A stretch of 64,000 nt of DNA from assembly GCA_001931905.2 (NCBI GenBank), contig MSJI02000576.1, positions 42,473 to 106,472 on the forward strand, in the 5' to 3' direction. The notes under the pieces are model-generated. The model ran no database searches and was not told the DNA's origin. It saw nothing but the letters and a program-made list of their open reading frames with translations. This document shows, in pieces, positions 10,501 through 19,984 of this stretch. The translations under genes and the position numbers were made by a program. The number at the start of each line of letters is the position of its first letter. The stretch's first letter is position 1. Source of the stretch: Cladosporium sp. IMV 00045. Lineage: Eukaryota; Ascomycota; Dothideomycetes; Cladosporiales; Cladosporiaceae.

Positions 10501-13500
10501 GGCCAAGATTAAGCAGGTCGGTGAGTCTCACCGCACTATGCTCATGGCCATCCGTGACCGGTACGAAGAGAAGGCCAAGCAGACGCAGAAGGAGCACGAA
10601 GAGGCTATGGCCGCACTCAAGAAAGCGAATGAAGGGGAGTTGGATGAGCAGAGGAAGGTAGTAAGTGGAGCCAAAGAGCAATTGAAAACCGCAAACGATC
10701 AACACGAACACGCCACTAAAGGATTACACGAAGGACACCGCTCGGAACTAGACCGCTTGAAGACACAGAACGACGCAACACAAGAGAAGCTGCAGGCCCA
10801 GCACGAGGCTGCACTATCGACGATCCGAGCTGAGAAGCAGGAAGCCGTCGAGGCGGCCGAGAAAGCTTCCGCAAGCCATGCACAGGAGTTAGAGGTAATT
10901 CGGACGCAATACGCAAAGACTGTGGAGGATCTCAAGACAGAACTGGAAAAGGCTGCATCGTCCCATGCCGCGAGCCTGCAAGAACTTGAGCAGAAATCGC
11001 GTGGAACCTTGATAGACCATGAATCTGAAATTGATCGCCTCAAATCTGACTACGAGCGGCAACTGGACAACGCCCGGACATCCCTCAGCACCTCGAAGAC
11101 CGACATGCAGAGTAAGTACGAGGCGCAGCTTCGGGAGTGCGAAGAAGCTGCGAAGAGCGCGTTAGATCAGCGTGTGAAGGAATATGAGCAGAAACTTGCT
11201 GAGGCCAGACAAGCTGGCCACGAGGCTGTGGCATCAGCGAAGCTTGAGCACGAGCAAAGCCTGCGTACCTTGTCTGAAGATGCCGAGAAAGCTTCTGGTG
11301 ACAGCAAACGTACACTCGACTTGCGGGTCGCCGAGCTGGAGGCCGCGAACGCTGCGTTGGTCTCGGAGCTGGAAAGCAAACATATGGAGGCTTTGACCAG
11401 CGCTGAAGAGACCAAGCATGCTGAGCTATCGAGCCTGCGCGATGAGCACAAATCCACTCTGGCTGAACTGAAGTCTAAGCTCGAGGCTGAAATCGACGCA
11501 GCCAAAGAGAAGCATACAGAGTCCACTCGTGAATTCCAAGACACCCTTCAGTCGCAGCTTGAACAGACGAAAAAGGATCATGAAGCTTCTCTCGCCGAGC
11601 GTGATGAGATGTGGGCGAGAAAGTTGTCAGAGCTTGAGAGTCAACATAGTGAGGCGACTGCTCAAGCACTGAAGACTAGTGACTATTCGACTGCTGCGAA
11701 GCTGAGAGAAGTTGACCAGGCACATGTTGCAGCTTTGAACGAGGCACTCGAACAGGCACGAGCTGAAGCCGAGTCCAAGACGACCGAAGCACGCATGTCA
11801 CACGAGGCAGCTTTGCAACAAGCAATGGAGGAAGCCAGGAAGTCTGGAGAGGACGAACGGGCCAACCTGCGCCATACTCATGATCAAACGGTTGCACAAC
11901 TTGAGGCCGAAGCGCAGAAGATGTCGGCAGGGCACATCGCCGAACTCGAGCAGAAACACCAAGACGCGCTCATGGCTGCAGTAGCACAAGCGCAGCAGGC
12001 CTCTCAAGAAACATCGGAGTCCTTGAAGTCGGCACATGGCGCTGAGTTACTTGAGACTCGCTCCATGTTCTCAGGACAGGTTGCAGAGCTTCAATCCAAG
12101 GTCGACGAATCTACCGAACAGCAACGACTGCTTGAGAATGATCTTGCTCTGCTCAACGAAGAAAACCGCGCCATCTCAGAGCAACGCGAGAAGGCAGAGA
12201 CGACTATCCGCGACATGCGTGCTGAGCTTGAGGAGCATGACCACACCATGGCGGCCGAGATCAAACGCCTGCAAGAGGAGTTCGAGGCCCTTCATACTCA
12301 CTCAGAGGCCGTGAAGCGTGAGCGCGAAGAAGCTGAAGTGCTGATGCAGCGAAGCATTACTGAGAAAGCTCAAATGGAGAAACAGATCGCACATCTGACT
12401 CAGCAAATCTCTGCCCTCAATCCAATCGCAAGGCGACCTTCGTCTCGCGGCCTGGATGTGCCATTCCAAGAGAACTACTCGATGCAAAGGAATGGTGTCG
12501 ATCGTCCAGTATCTCGTGGCAGCTCCCGTCCCGGCACATCCTACTCGGAGCGTCCTGAACTGCGCAAGTCAGGCTCTGATTCTCCCAAGATGAGCATGGC
12601 CGCAGCAGCTGCAGCAGCTGCCGTCGGTCGCTCCGGTCCTGCTCATCACGGTACGCCTAACTATCGTCCTTCTACGCCACGTCGATTTTCAGAGACACCT
12701 TCGCAACGTCCATCCACGCCAGCACAGTCTGCTCGGCCTCACACAAGCCGTGGGCAGCCTCCGACATCGTTCGAAGATTACCTGCATAACGCCCAGGCTG
12801 AGCTTTCCGAGCTTGGAAGCGTCATCACCGCCAACGAAGCCCTCTTCGCGCAGAAGATCCAAGAACACGTTGGGGACCTGCAAAAGGCGAAGGACATGCT
12901 CTCTCAGGAGTATAAGCAGAAATTCGATTCTTTGCTTCAAGAGAGAAACCGCAAAGACAAGGAAACCGATGCCAGGCATGCCGCGGAATTCGTCACGGAG
13001 CGCAACGCTCTTGTCGCCAGCTACGGCGGCGACGTTGCCCACCGAAACGAGCACCCAGATCTATCGAAGCAGCAGGCCGACGCTCTCAGGGCCGCTGAAC
13101 AGAAGCTTGTGGCTGATTACAACAAACGCATCGCGAATCGAAAGTCCCAGATCCGCCTCAAACACGCTGCGGAATTCCAGTCGTTGACCCTGGACTACGA
13201 TCGTCGCGTGGCGGAAGTTCTGAACGACCGAGCTCGTCTGGAAGGCGACCTTTCCGTCGGACCCGACAGATTCGAGCACGATTTCGAAGAACTAGACGCC
13301 AAGTCCGTCCAGCTGGAAGTTGAGAAACAGAGCGCACAGGGAAGCCCCGTAGCGCGAAGGAAGGTCGAGACAGTGCAGCAGCGACCGCCTGCGCATACGG
13401 GCGCCGAACCAGTCTCTCCGCGCGAGAAACGCATTGTGACAGCACCGCCGCGCACGCCAACATCGGCCACCAAACAGCGCGGTTTCTTCCCCGGCGGCAG

Positions 13501-13852
13501 AGACAGCCCGCATGCCACTGCCCAACCGCAGACGCCTCGCACGCCGCACACTGGCAAGTCAGAACGCTCAGTGAGCTCTTTCGGGCCAGTCCCTCAGCGC
13601 TCGCTGATGCGCATGAAGTCGCCTCCGTCCATTCCCAGCGGTCGCAGGGTCGTGACTGAGCCGAGGACTTCAGACAAATGGGCTTCGCCTGCGGAAGCGG
13701 ATGAGGATCAAGCTCAGGACTTTGGCGTCGATGCTGCTGCTTTTGAGGCGGGCAATCATGCCGCGAGGTTGAGGAGGCATGCTGGCAGTCCTGATTTGAG
13801 ACGGGTGTCGATGGAGTCGCAGAGGGCGACGCCGAGGAGTAAGAAGAGTTAA
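7580..13852 (+). CDS. Giant coiled-coil protein, 2,090 aa (complete copy 1)
   Basis: A single intronless ORF starts in a strong context (CCACC ATG G). Residues about 1-130 are mixed and partly acidic. Residues about 130-1600 are one nearly continuous Glu/Lys/Ala/Gln-rich coiled coil with recurrent EELKxxHxxxLE-like phrases. Then comes a basic Ser/Pro-rich disordered segment with a run of eight alanines (about 1675), a second helical block beginning SFEDYLHNAQAELSELGS (about 1730-1900), and a Pro/Ser/Arg-rich tail ending RATPRSKKS. The layout recalls structural or tethering proteins such as myosin-tail or Mlp/NUF-like proteins, but no enzymatic domain is visible and I cannot assign a family. 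From position 10486 on, the gene is part of the duplicated block. The second copy (25758-29124) differs by scattered substitutions only, so the frame is under coding constraint. Confidence 0.85.
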   Translation: MDEIIVPKHESSDSLSSSMLTEKAESPNGTRTLIHEIDHIKHLITRVQATPRGAESITAQVFRRRGSSQQNVTQSQLFQELDALKRRIKHETQPRRERDESVSRDPDTESEAEVGDVLDDREEEIERLREQVELVKSQREKWIGDAEARIDKALEEKEAAEKKTNESESQLQEFSGQLEEFKQALQKSQAEQEQTKHSFDTAQRSLKSIDSEKANLEQQLATLHENLKKAREESEHATTSKAAVEKEIILARSKAEELANIKADNESALASKDQQLHEATEAKKALEKEFDGVKTKLQELEKLKVENENTSAAKDRRIATLEREGEEATEKLQTTLKEHKVASDAARKQLDDLQAQIKSNEASSEKSQAEIESLSEKLAKAEAASAEIYERSQSERARVAEETHARMKREDEALAATVAKEQELAALKTECDETRTRLSKMGQAQEELRLELDAKVNELQDVKTAHEKELLESRENQSKEAEQVLASHDKEVQELKDARENEVKHLQLKLESSTAEAKSVQDDLKAKLAELAGRLAKDTKEHVAFREQAEKDKQTQDQLVEATKAKTAELEQARTTADDTVAQLQAKLTTQSQDFEAKHAYMAKDLEDVREQLSAKQNDLEALDKKRTEISEAFEEATRMHGQSGEAHEQAVATLKASHEQELERLKAASDQAFDEHQRMVEERTALKTELEKLKSGQAADVERLQAEANEAKANLEKTIAEKSEEHENGLRALISEHSQAIEALQKEHASELKRASSTSKSAAEQMEAEHQRLIQERSQFHESAVQELKTSHDEAVNELKAKHTAEAAEAEKAAKAAADKHNEAIEALKASVASEGEQSKKEAITVAENASREHQKVIDERESAHSAALEALKVEHAAAIEELKTGHAAELQRSGDDAALAAAAASESNRDLVEERIKTYTAQIEELKAEHAEALEKAVAAAKQDVESELRNAHSEELAKSQSEHDAAIAEKEAKIKQVGESHRTMLMAIRDRYEEKAKQTQKEHEEAMAALKKANEGELDEQRKVVSGAKEQLKTANDQHEHATKGLHEGHRSELDRLKTQNDATQEKLQAQHEAALSTIRAEKQEAVEAAEKASASHAQELEVIRTQYAKTVEDLKTELEKAASSHAASLQELEQKSRGTLIDHESEIDRLKSDYERQLDNARTSLSTSKTDMQSKYEAQLRECEEAAKSALDQRVKEYEQKLAEARQAGHEAVASAKLEHEQSLRTLSEDAEKASGDSKRTLDLRVAELEAANAALVSELESKHMEALTSAEETKHAELSSLRDEHKSTLAELKSKLEAEIDAAKEKHTESTREFQDTLQSQLEQTKKDHEASLAERDEMWARKLSELESQHSEATAQALKTSDYSTAAKLREVDQAHVAALNEALEQARAEAESKTTEARMSHEAALQQAMEEARKSGEDERANLRHTHDQTVAQLEAEAQKMSAGHIAELEQKHQDALMAAVAQAQQASQETSESLKSAHGAELLETRSMFSGQVAELQSKVDESTEQQRLLENDLALLNEENRAISEQREKAETTIRDMRAELEEHDHTMAAEIKRLQEEFEALHTHSEAVKREREEAEVLMQRSITEKAQMEKQIAHLTQQISALNPIARRPSSRGLDVPFQENYSMQRNGVDRPVSRGSSRPGTSYSERPELRKSGSDSPKMSMAAAAAAAAVGRSGPAHHGTPNYRPSTPRRFSETPSQRPSTPAQSARPHTSRGQPPTSFEDYLHNAQAELSELGSVITANEALFAQKIQEHVGDLQKAKDMLSQEYKQKFDSLLQERNRKDKETDARHAAEFVTERNALVASYGGDVAHRNEHPDLSKQQADALRAAEQKLVADYNKRIANRKSQIRLKHAAEFQSLTLDYDRRVAEVLNDRARLEGDLSVGPDRFEHDFEELDAKSVQLEVEKQSAQGSPVARRKVETVQQRPPAHTGAEPVSPREKRIVTAPPRTPTSATKQRGFFPGGRDSPHATAQPQTPRTPHTGKSERSVSSFGPVPQRSLMRMKSPPSIPSGRRVVTEPRTSDKWASPAEADEDQAQDFGVDAAAFEAGNHAARLRRHAGSPDLRRVSMESQRATPRSKKS

Positions 13853-14402
13853 GGAAAACGATATGTGTTGGGTTTGTGGTTGATCTTGTGTTTTGACGTA
13901 ATGGGTCGATGGCTTTTAGCGAGGAGTTTGGGGATGGTTGTGAATATGGCGTGTTGGTTTGGTACGGGTATGGTGATGATCTACGCTTCTTTCGTATTGA
14001 TAATGCATTAATCTATCTCATGCTGAGCCAGGAAAAGTTTCAGACCTTTTGATGCTTCCATTTCTGAGATTCACACTTCACTTCACTTCACCGCTGATCT
14101 TACCGCTTTAGGTTTAACTCCGCGCAACCACATTCACATGAACATCGATCACGCGAGCAAACACCATGGCAGGTTCCAAGCGCTTCGAATTGCCGAGATC
14201 TCTGCTCATTGGCAACGCAAGTTCATGCGTTTTCTCTCCCAACACAACTTGTACCAGCAATCCTTCAGTTGCACCATCGCACTCTGTTGGAGACTCGAAC
14301 GTCTATTTTCTCCGACAATCGCACTCGTCACGATCCCACACGCGACCGACACCATCATTGCGATTCCGGCAAACTCGACATTCCGCCCTCACTCGCGCCG
14401 AA
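13853..14402. other. Intergenic, 3' of coiled-coil gene and leader of small coiled-coil gene
   Basis: The 550-bp spacer between two plus-strand genes contains a likely 3' UTR (AT-rich near 14000) and a promoter/leader. An in-frame upstream ATG at 14166 is not conserved in copy 2, so I treat 14166-14402 as leader rather than coding. Confidence 0.5.
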
Positions 14403-15068
14403 ATGAATTCCTTCACTACCAACAAGCGCAACCGTCAGGGCCAATCTCGCCCGCAGCGTATGTCCTCCAAAGCAACGATCATCGATCACGATACTGATGC
14501 CAGCATAGCGGCCAACGAAAGCACAGTCATAGGCTCACCGAGCAACAGTAACGACAACAACGATAACATCAATGGTAGGCGCCACCCTCCACCCACCTCC
14601 ATCGCCACCAGACCTAACCCAGCAACAGACCACAACCCCAACAACCCTCCCCCTCGCCCCCCCTTCCCCCCTCTCCCCACCCGCACCCCCCACGAAACAC
14701 ACCTCGAACTGCACGCCCGCCTCGACGCCTCCCACGCCCACCTCACCACCTTCCGCGCCGCCCGCAAACTGCACATAGCGCAATTCAGCGACCAGCAGAA
14801 AAAAGCCGCCATGGTGGCGCAGCGCATCGATTCGCTGAACGACGAAGTCGAAGCTCTGCGCGTGCGCTGGGGCGAAATCGAGCATGAGAAAGCCGCCCTG
14901 CTGGGGAGTAGTGAGAGGTATGAGCAGCGGCTTAGGGTCTTGGAGGGGAGGGTTAGGAGGGACGATCGCGTGGCGCGACGGTGGCATGAGTGGTTGACGC
15001 TTGGGAGTGAGGTGTTGGTGCTAGATAGTGAGGAGGAAGATGGGGGGGAGGGGGAGGAGGGGGGTTGA
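14403..15068 (+). CDS. Small coiled-coil protein, copy 1 (205 or 221 aa)
   Basis: The start MNSFTTNKRN is used because the matching ATG at 29695 (MSSFTTSKPN) exists in copy 2, while the upstream ATG at 14166 does not. The N-terminal third is Asn/Ser/Pro-rich and disordered. The C-terminal half is a short coiled coil (THLELHARLDASHAHLTTF, then KKAAMVAQRIDSLNDEVEAL) followed by an acidic Glu/Gly tail. The frame is open throughout, but a GTAGGC at 14575 matches the donor needed in copy 2; splicing 14575-14622 (48 nt) keeps the frame. It sits directly downstream of the giant coiled-coil gene on the same strand. The function is unknown and I recognise no family. Confidence 0.65.
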   Translation: MNSFTTNKRNRQGQSRPQRMSSKATIIDHDTDASIAANESTVIGSPSNSNDNNDNINGRRHPPPTSIATRPNPATDHNPNNPPPRPPFPPLPTRTPHETHLELHARLDASHAHLTTFRAARKLHIAQFSDQQKKAAMVAQRIDSLNDEVEALRVRWGEIEHEKAALLGSSERYEQRLRVLEGRVRRDDRVARRWHEWLTLGSEVLVLDSEEEDGGEGEEGG

Positions 15069-15797
15069 AGAGAGTTAATGTTGTGGTGGGATTGATTATT
15101 GTGATTGATTGTTAGGACACGCGATCGACTTCCGCATGAGAAATGTTACGAATGACGGAGAGTTTCCAAGCGTCGGTGGGCTCTACTCGTCGAGTTCGAT
15201 ATCGCAGGCAATTACGGTGAAAGGAGACAATAATGAGTGGCCCGCCTCGTTGTCAGCCAGGCCAGGCCAGTTCAAGATCGTCAAGGTCATCGTCTTGTTG
15301 ATCAATCGCGATCTCTCGGGCCTCGCCAACATGTACTATTGCAGGTTGGAAAATCAGCGAAAGGAAAACTGCGTTGATTGTGAAGTTGCTTTTGCCAGGA
15401 AACATGCGGTTTCGTTCGAATAGGTAAATTTCAATCCGAGGCTATCGGCCAAATCCCCTCCAAGAGCTCCTCAATTATTAGTGATTTCCTCACGCGCTCG
15501 CGCGAGTATTTGCATGCTTCCCTTCCGACATGAAAGGTGTATTTCTTACGCCAATCCTGTATCATTCCCCATTCCCAAAGCAAAACTCCATCTTTCTCCA
15601 TCCTAGTCGGATCCAGGTTATGCTCGCGCCGCCGTATGCAATGCTGCCACCGCGCTGTTCCCCAATCGTGCATGCATGCAAGGTAATATTTCCCCAATCA
15701 ATTAAAGCAAACTCCTCCTAACCCCAGCGCAAGAAAGAATCGCATCGTCCAAAAAAAGTCAAAACGTCCGAGTCATGAACCGAAGGTGTAGGTGCCT
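15069..15797. other. Intergenic spacer, convergent
   Basis: This spacer lies between the 3' ends of the small coiled-coil gene (plus) and the 72-aa gene (minus). Copy 2 (30402-31165) is alignable but carries many indels and no shared ORF. Nothing further is seen. Confidence 0.5.
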
Positions 15798-16113
15798 CTA
15801 GTTGCGGAAAGAGTATCCGCTCTTGGTGGTGAGGTGGAAGAACTCGCTAGGACTATCACAGAAAATCAGTCACCGAACCACTTTGCTGCGAAAGAACAAT
15901 GCGCACGCACGCACGCGCGCAAGTCCAATCCAGGGGAAAGACAACTCACAGCTTAGCCTTGGGCACGACGGGCCTGCCGACGGAGTCGGTCTCGGAGGCG
16001 GAGAGGGCGGCCGCAGAGAAGTCGGCGGTGCTGTTGCGCATGGTGTACGTGGTCGCGGCGCCGGTGACGGCGAGGCCGGCGAGGATGGTGGCGGGGCGGG
16101 CGATGGCGGACAT
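15798..16113 (-). CDS. 72-aa small protein of unknown function, copy 1
   Basis: The gene has two exons, 16113-15950 and 15852-15798, split by a 97-nt GT-AG intron (GTGAGT donor). Spliced, it encodes a protein beginning MSAIARPATILAGLAVTGAA and ending FFHLTTKSGYSFRN. Copy 2 (31166-31475) has the same exon lengths (164 and 55 nt), the same splice sites and almost the same protein, with one change seen in exon 2 (Phe to Ile near the end). The N-terminus has one short hydrophobic helix (residues about 5-22), which suggests a small membrane or mitochondrial protein. That location is inference. Conservation of the reading frame and splice sites across both copies is the main support that it is a real gene. 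Confidence 0.75.
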
Positions 16114-17365
16114 GGTTGTTGTTGTGTGGTGTTGTGGTTGGGGTGGTGGGTTGATGTGTGTTGTGTTTGTGTTGATCACGAGGGGAAGCGAGAGTGATGA
16201 GCCGGAAGGCGCGCGTGTGTTACTTGTATTTGATTCGGATGTATGTGAAGTGGAAAGAGAATGGGAAGGAAGGAGCAAAGGGAGGTGAATGCTAAGGCTT
16301 ATACAAAAAAAAAAAAAAAAAGTTCACCTACAGAGCAGCAACGCGCCTGCGACAGCCGGCAATGGACCAATCGCAGACTTCCCTCACTCACTCTGCGACA
16401 AAGTGGTGTGAGTAACATACACATAAGGGAGGGTTTAATCTCCACCACCACCGAAGGCCGGGGGCGCCTGTGTCGCATGCGATTGCGCGGTATGGGTGTT
16501 GGGTGGGATCAAAGCGCGCAAAGACCAAGAGACCAGCAAGTCAACGAAAAAAGATCAGACGCAGACAGAAAAAAAGGGTAGCTCGCTGTTCCCCAATTTG
16601 GCTTGCAGTGCCGGACCAACCGCAGGTGCCGAGCGGCACCAAGTATACACGGCGCCACCCAACATAAATATAGCGTCGTCTTGTGTGATGATTATTGAGG
16701 CTGACCGTATCTTGTTGCAGTGGCTAAAGGCGACGTGCATGAAGGGGCAATTGATGCTTGCTGTTGTGTTCTCCTCTATCATTTTGTTGGGGGCGGCATG
16801 TTTTGCGTGATTTGCAAAACCAAGCTGCGGTCTCGGAGTCGGATAGAAAATGATAACACGCGATTCGCGCGCACGGCAAGGACAGAATTTACGAGCTTGT
16901 AAATTGTAATTGATTCCTTCCAGAATTGTTGGCGGCCCGGCGCTAGATCGGCGAGACGTTGAGAGCTTTTTTTCCCTCTTTTGCGGCTTTGATTCAGCCT
17001 GTTTCTCCATAGGGCTGCTGGCTGTCGCCTCGCCCGGCTGCCTCTCACCCTGACTTTTTGTTGCTTTGTGCACGGCCGATATGACTCTTTTTTGCCGAGA
17101 GATGTTGATGAGTCTTGTCAAGTCCGAGATCGCGCTTTTGTTGCATTAGTTGTTTGAGAGTCGGTGTTCGGGTTGTGGAGATATCCGGGAGAAATGATGT
17201 CCTGGGCTAATGCAGTAATGATGATTCTGTGATCGGTGGGAGATTCGTGAGGGCAAACGTAGGTGGAAGTTCGTTCAATATTGCATAGGCAACAAGTGTA
17301 GCAAGTGTAGCCCGGCTTTCTACCTACACTTCGTCCAGAAATCCAGAAAAATAAAAGGCGATCTC
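16114..17365. other. Intergenic region between 72-aa gene and SGNH hydrolase
   Basis: This region holds the promoter of the 72-aa gene, a poly(A) run of 18 at about 16304-16321 (shorter in copy 2), and about 1 kb with no conserved ORF. The two copies align well around 16320-17100, but open frames differ between them, so I call no gene. Confidence 0.5.
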
Positions 17366-18479
17366 TCAGAGGTCCTTCCAAGCCTCCACATCTTTCCAGT
17401 CTGGCAGCACCATAGGCAAGTTCTCAGGCAGCTGGTCCGGCCACGTCTTCGCGATCAAAGCCATCAGTTCGTTGAAGAGGACTTTGTAGCCTTCAGGAGT
17501 GAGGTGGAGGCCTAAGCCGTTGTGTTAGTCTTCATACCACACAGCCAGAACAGCTTCCACAGCATGCACCAAACTGCAGAATGCCAACCCGGCCATCCTC
17601 ACTCAAAACTCACCATCAGAGAAAAAACCCCTCAACACCTCATTCAGCGGCGCCTCCTCACACCCCGGCAACGGACCCTCCCACCCCTCCTCCCACCCCG
17701 CCGCCCTCATCATCGCACCCCAAACATCACAAACAACCACGCCCCTCTCCCTCCCCACCCGTCTCACAGCCTCCGCATACTCAGCCGTCGTCTCAGCTCT
17801 GCGTCTCAAACCGTCGAAATCGGGAATATTCCCACTGTCCGTGGCGCGGAGCATGCGCTCGTCGATGGCGGGGGGCGTGATGAGGACTATACGCAGGTCT
17901 GCTCGGTTGGTGATGTGAGGGTGGGAGAGGATGGTGTGCAGGTTGGTTTCGTAGGCTGAGAGGGGGATGTGTTGTTGTGGTCCGCCGGGGGTGCAGGGGA
18001 GGCGGGAGTCGTTGGCGCCTGGGTTGGGGTGTTAGGAGGTTGTGAGGGTCTTTTGGTTGGGGTGTGAGGATGGTGGGTACCGAAGAAGATGGTTAGGAGG
18101 CGGATTTTTTCGCTTGAGGGAGGAGGGATGGCTTGTGGGAGGACCTTGGTTTGTTAGTGGTTGTTCGTGTGGGTTGATTGATTTTGTTGTGATCGGCTCA
18201 GTGGCGAGGTGTAGCATTGATCGTTGAATGAAAGCCTTCTTCCATGCACATACTTTGACCGCCTTCTCAGTGTTGTAACCACTTAGGCCACGACTGGGTG
18301 ATTGTCAGTTCCAACCTCTCATTCGCAAACCATCACATCTCGACAAGAATGCCAATTTACTTGATCACGTCTAGCCGACGAGCATATCGATCACTCAGCT
18401 CAGCTCCGAACGCAAACCCTCTCTGCTGCGAAAAGGAGTGCTGGGTGATGCTGTCTCCGAAGAGGAGGAACTGATCCAT
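17366..18479 (-). CDS. SGNH/GDSL hydrolase, isoamyl acetate-hydrolysing esterase-like, 257 aa (copy 1)
   Basis: Five exons join cleanly: 18479-18361, 18293-18254, 18144-18081, 18018-17614 and 17511-17366; all introns are GT-AG. The spliced product begins MDQFLLFGDSITQHSF with the block I nucleophile Ser10. It continues LDVINRGLSGYNTEKAVK (block II Gly) and LLTIFFGANDSRLP (block III Asn77), and has DGLHLTPEGYK with Asp209 and His212 completing the catalytic set. Order, spacing and length match the yeast Iah1 group of cytosolic ester hydrolases, which cleave short acetate esters; the actual substrate here is unknown. Copy 2 has the same five-exon structure, which supports every junction. Confidence 0.9.
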
Positions 18480-19984
18480 CTCTCAATCAGGAAAGACGGC
18501 GGAAACCCAGAAGAGTCGGGAGGGGAATGGTTATTTGAATATATATATTGAGGGATGTTTGGTGGATAAGGTAATAGGCGAGAAGGTAAATCCAACTTCT
18601 TCCGTTTCCTCCTCGCTGAGGGCTCCACTATTCGACTGCCTCGGGCTACACCGGGTTCTGGCTTAGCAAACAACACTTGAACGCCGTAAGGCCGAGGCGG
18701 GCTGGTGTGAGGGCGTACAGTTGATGTCGGACGTGAAAATGATCATAGTGTATTTGACGTCTGCTCTTCATCTTTCATTAAATTCCCAGGGCCCGGTCCC
18801 GGTCAGGACGCGAATGCTGTCGTCGAGTACATGTAGCCCTAGATATAAGAGTCTACTTCTGTCAAAGCACACGTACGCTCCCCTTTTGATTCCTTGCAGC
18901 AGTACATCGGGATGATACCTAGGTAGCACCAAAACCACGCAAGCGCGAAGGATTCCTGCGTCTCGTGATGCATCCCCGGCGCATGGAGCGCATGTGCAGA
19001 ATGCCCACCTCGCATTACCGAAGATGGACGCGCGAGCAAGCGAACGCGTTATCTGACCGCCCTACACACCCATAGTCAAGACGACTGACGTCGCTCTGCA
19101 GGTGTTAGACGCGCCAGCAGATCTTGCGTGTGATGGCATACCGAGGATGGCGCATGTATGGTAGCAGGCGAGACAGGCAGACAGGGTTCAAGGCGAAACT
19201 AAACACGACGTCGACAGGATGAAGGATCATCAGAAGAGCCTTTAGCCCTGCGTTTGCCGCGCAGTGACAACTATAGATACATTTCTTAGTGTGGGGGATC
19301 TCTTTCTTAACATTCCTTGAGACAATTATCCCTCTCACCTCTCCTACCCGGTCGTGCTCCGCGACTCGAGTCTGGTCAGCTGCTCGGCCTATACGAAGAT
19401 GCCCGTACTGGTGTGTGCTACCGTCGAACCATGACCAACGAACGGCACTTCGCCAGATGCACTAGTAGGTTCGAGTGACCGACTCTCCTACTCCCCACTG
19501 CTCGTTTCTCCCACCCTCGTCTCCGGTAGCTGGCGGTGTGGCTATAGGTGGAACTCTACATGAACTCCCTGCTAAACAAACCACGCAACTCTGCCACTAC
19601 TGCCGCCTTGCCCTTTGCTAAGCCTGCACTGTGTACACCTCCCACCCCTCTACAACACCCTCTTATCAATTACTATCTTCCACCGCGGCTTCACTGTGGC
19701 ATATGATCGGTCCGCCAGCCTAGTCCGATCCACTTCCTCTTCCACCCCGTGGGGGTCTTCCATGTTCTTATGTCACCGTGGCTATGCCCGACTGATGCCT
19801 CATCACTCCCGTCCTTCGACTCACGCTCCTTGGTGTTTCAGCTCCGCCCAGGCAGAGCTCCATGCTCACCTGATATACACTCCGGTGGGCCTTATACACA
19901 GCAGTGCGCTCCGCTAGATCCATAGCACGTCCTAGCATGCACCGTGCAGCTGCACGAAGCCCTGCACTTCCAAAGTGACCCATC
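18480..19984. other. Divergent intergenic region upstream of esterase and CLC genes
   Basis: This is the promoter region for two divergent genes. The part nearest the esterase is variable between copies. The part from about 19050 to the CLC start is strikingly conserved and is listed separately. Confidence 0.55.
19050..19984 (+). promoter_or_regulatory. Conserved noncoding block upstream of the CLC gene, copy 1
   Basis: Comparing with 34375-35314 by eye, a 188-bp stretch from 19081 has a single mismatch, and 19561-19860 has 5 mismatches in 300. The first 300 or so coding bases downstream have about 11. No ORF with an ATG start is shared by both copies. The block contains TGACGTC-type (CRE-like) and GACGTC motifs near 19085 and 19208. 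A long 5' leader, a regulatory region or a noncoding RNA would fit; sequence alone does not decide. Confidence 0.5.

Noticed and set aside
14166..14402. N-terminal extension of the small coiled-coil gene from an upstream ATG
   Set aside because: The ATG and frame are absent from copy 2, whereas the ATG at 14403/29695 is shared.
19615..19917. A 100-codon open frame in the conserved leader of the CLC gene, present in both copies
   Set aside because: It begins with TTG rather than ATG, has no domain, and the few differences between copies are not biased to third positions; conservation of the whole block explains it.
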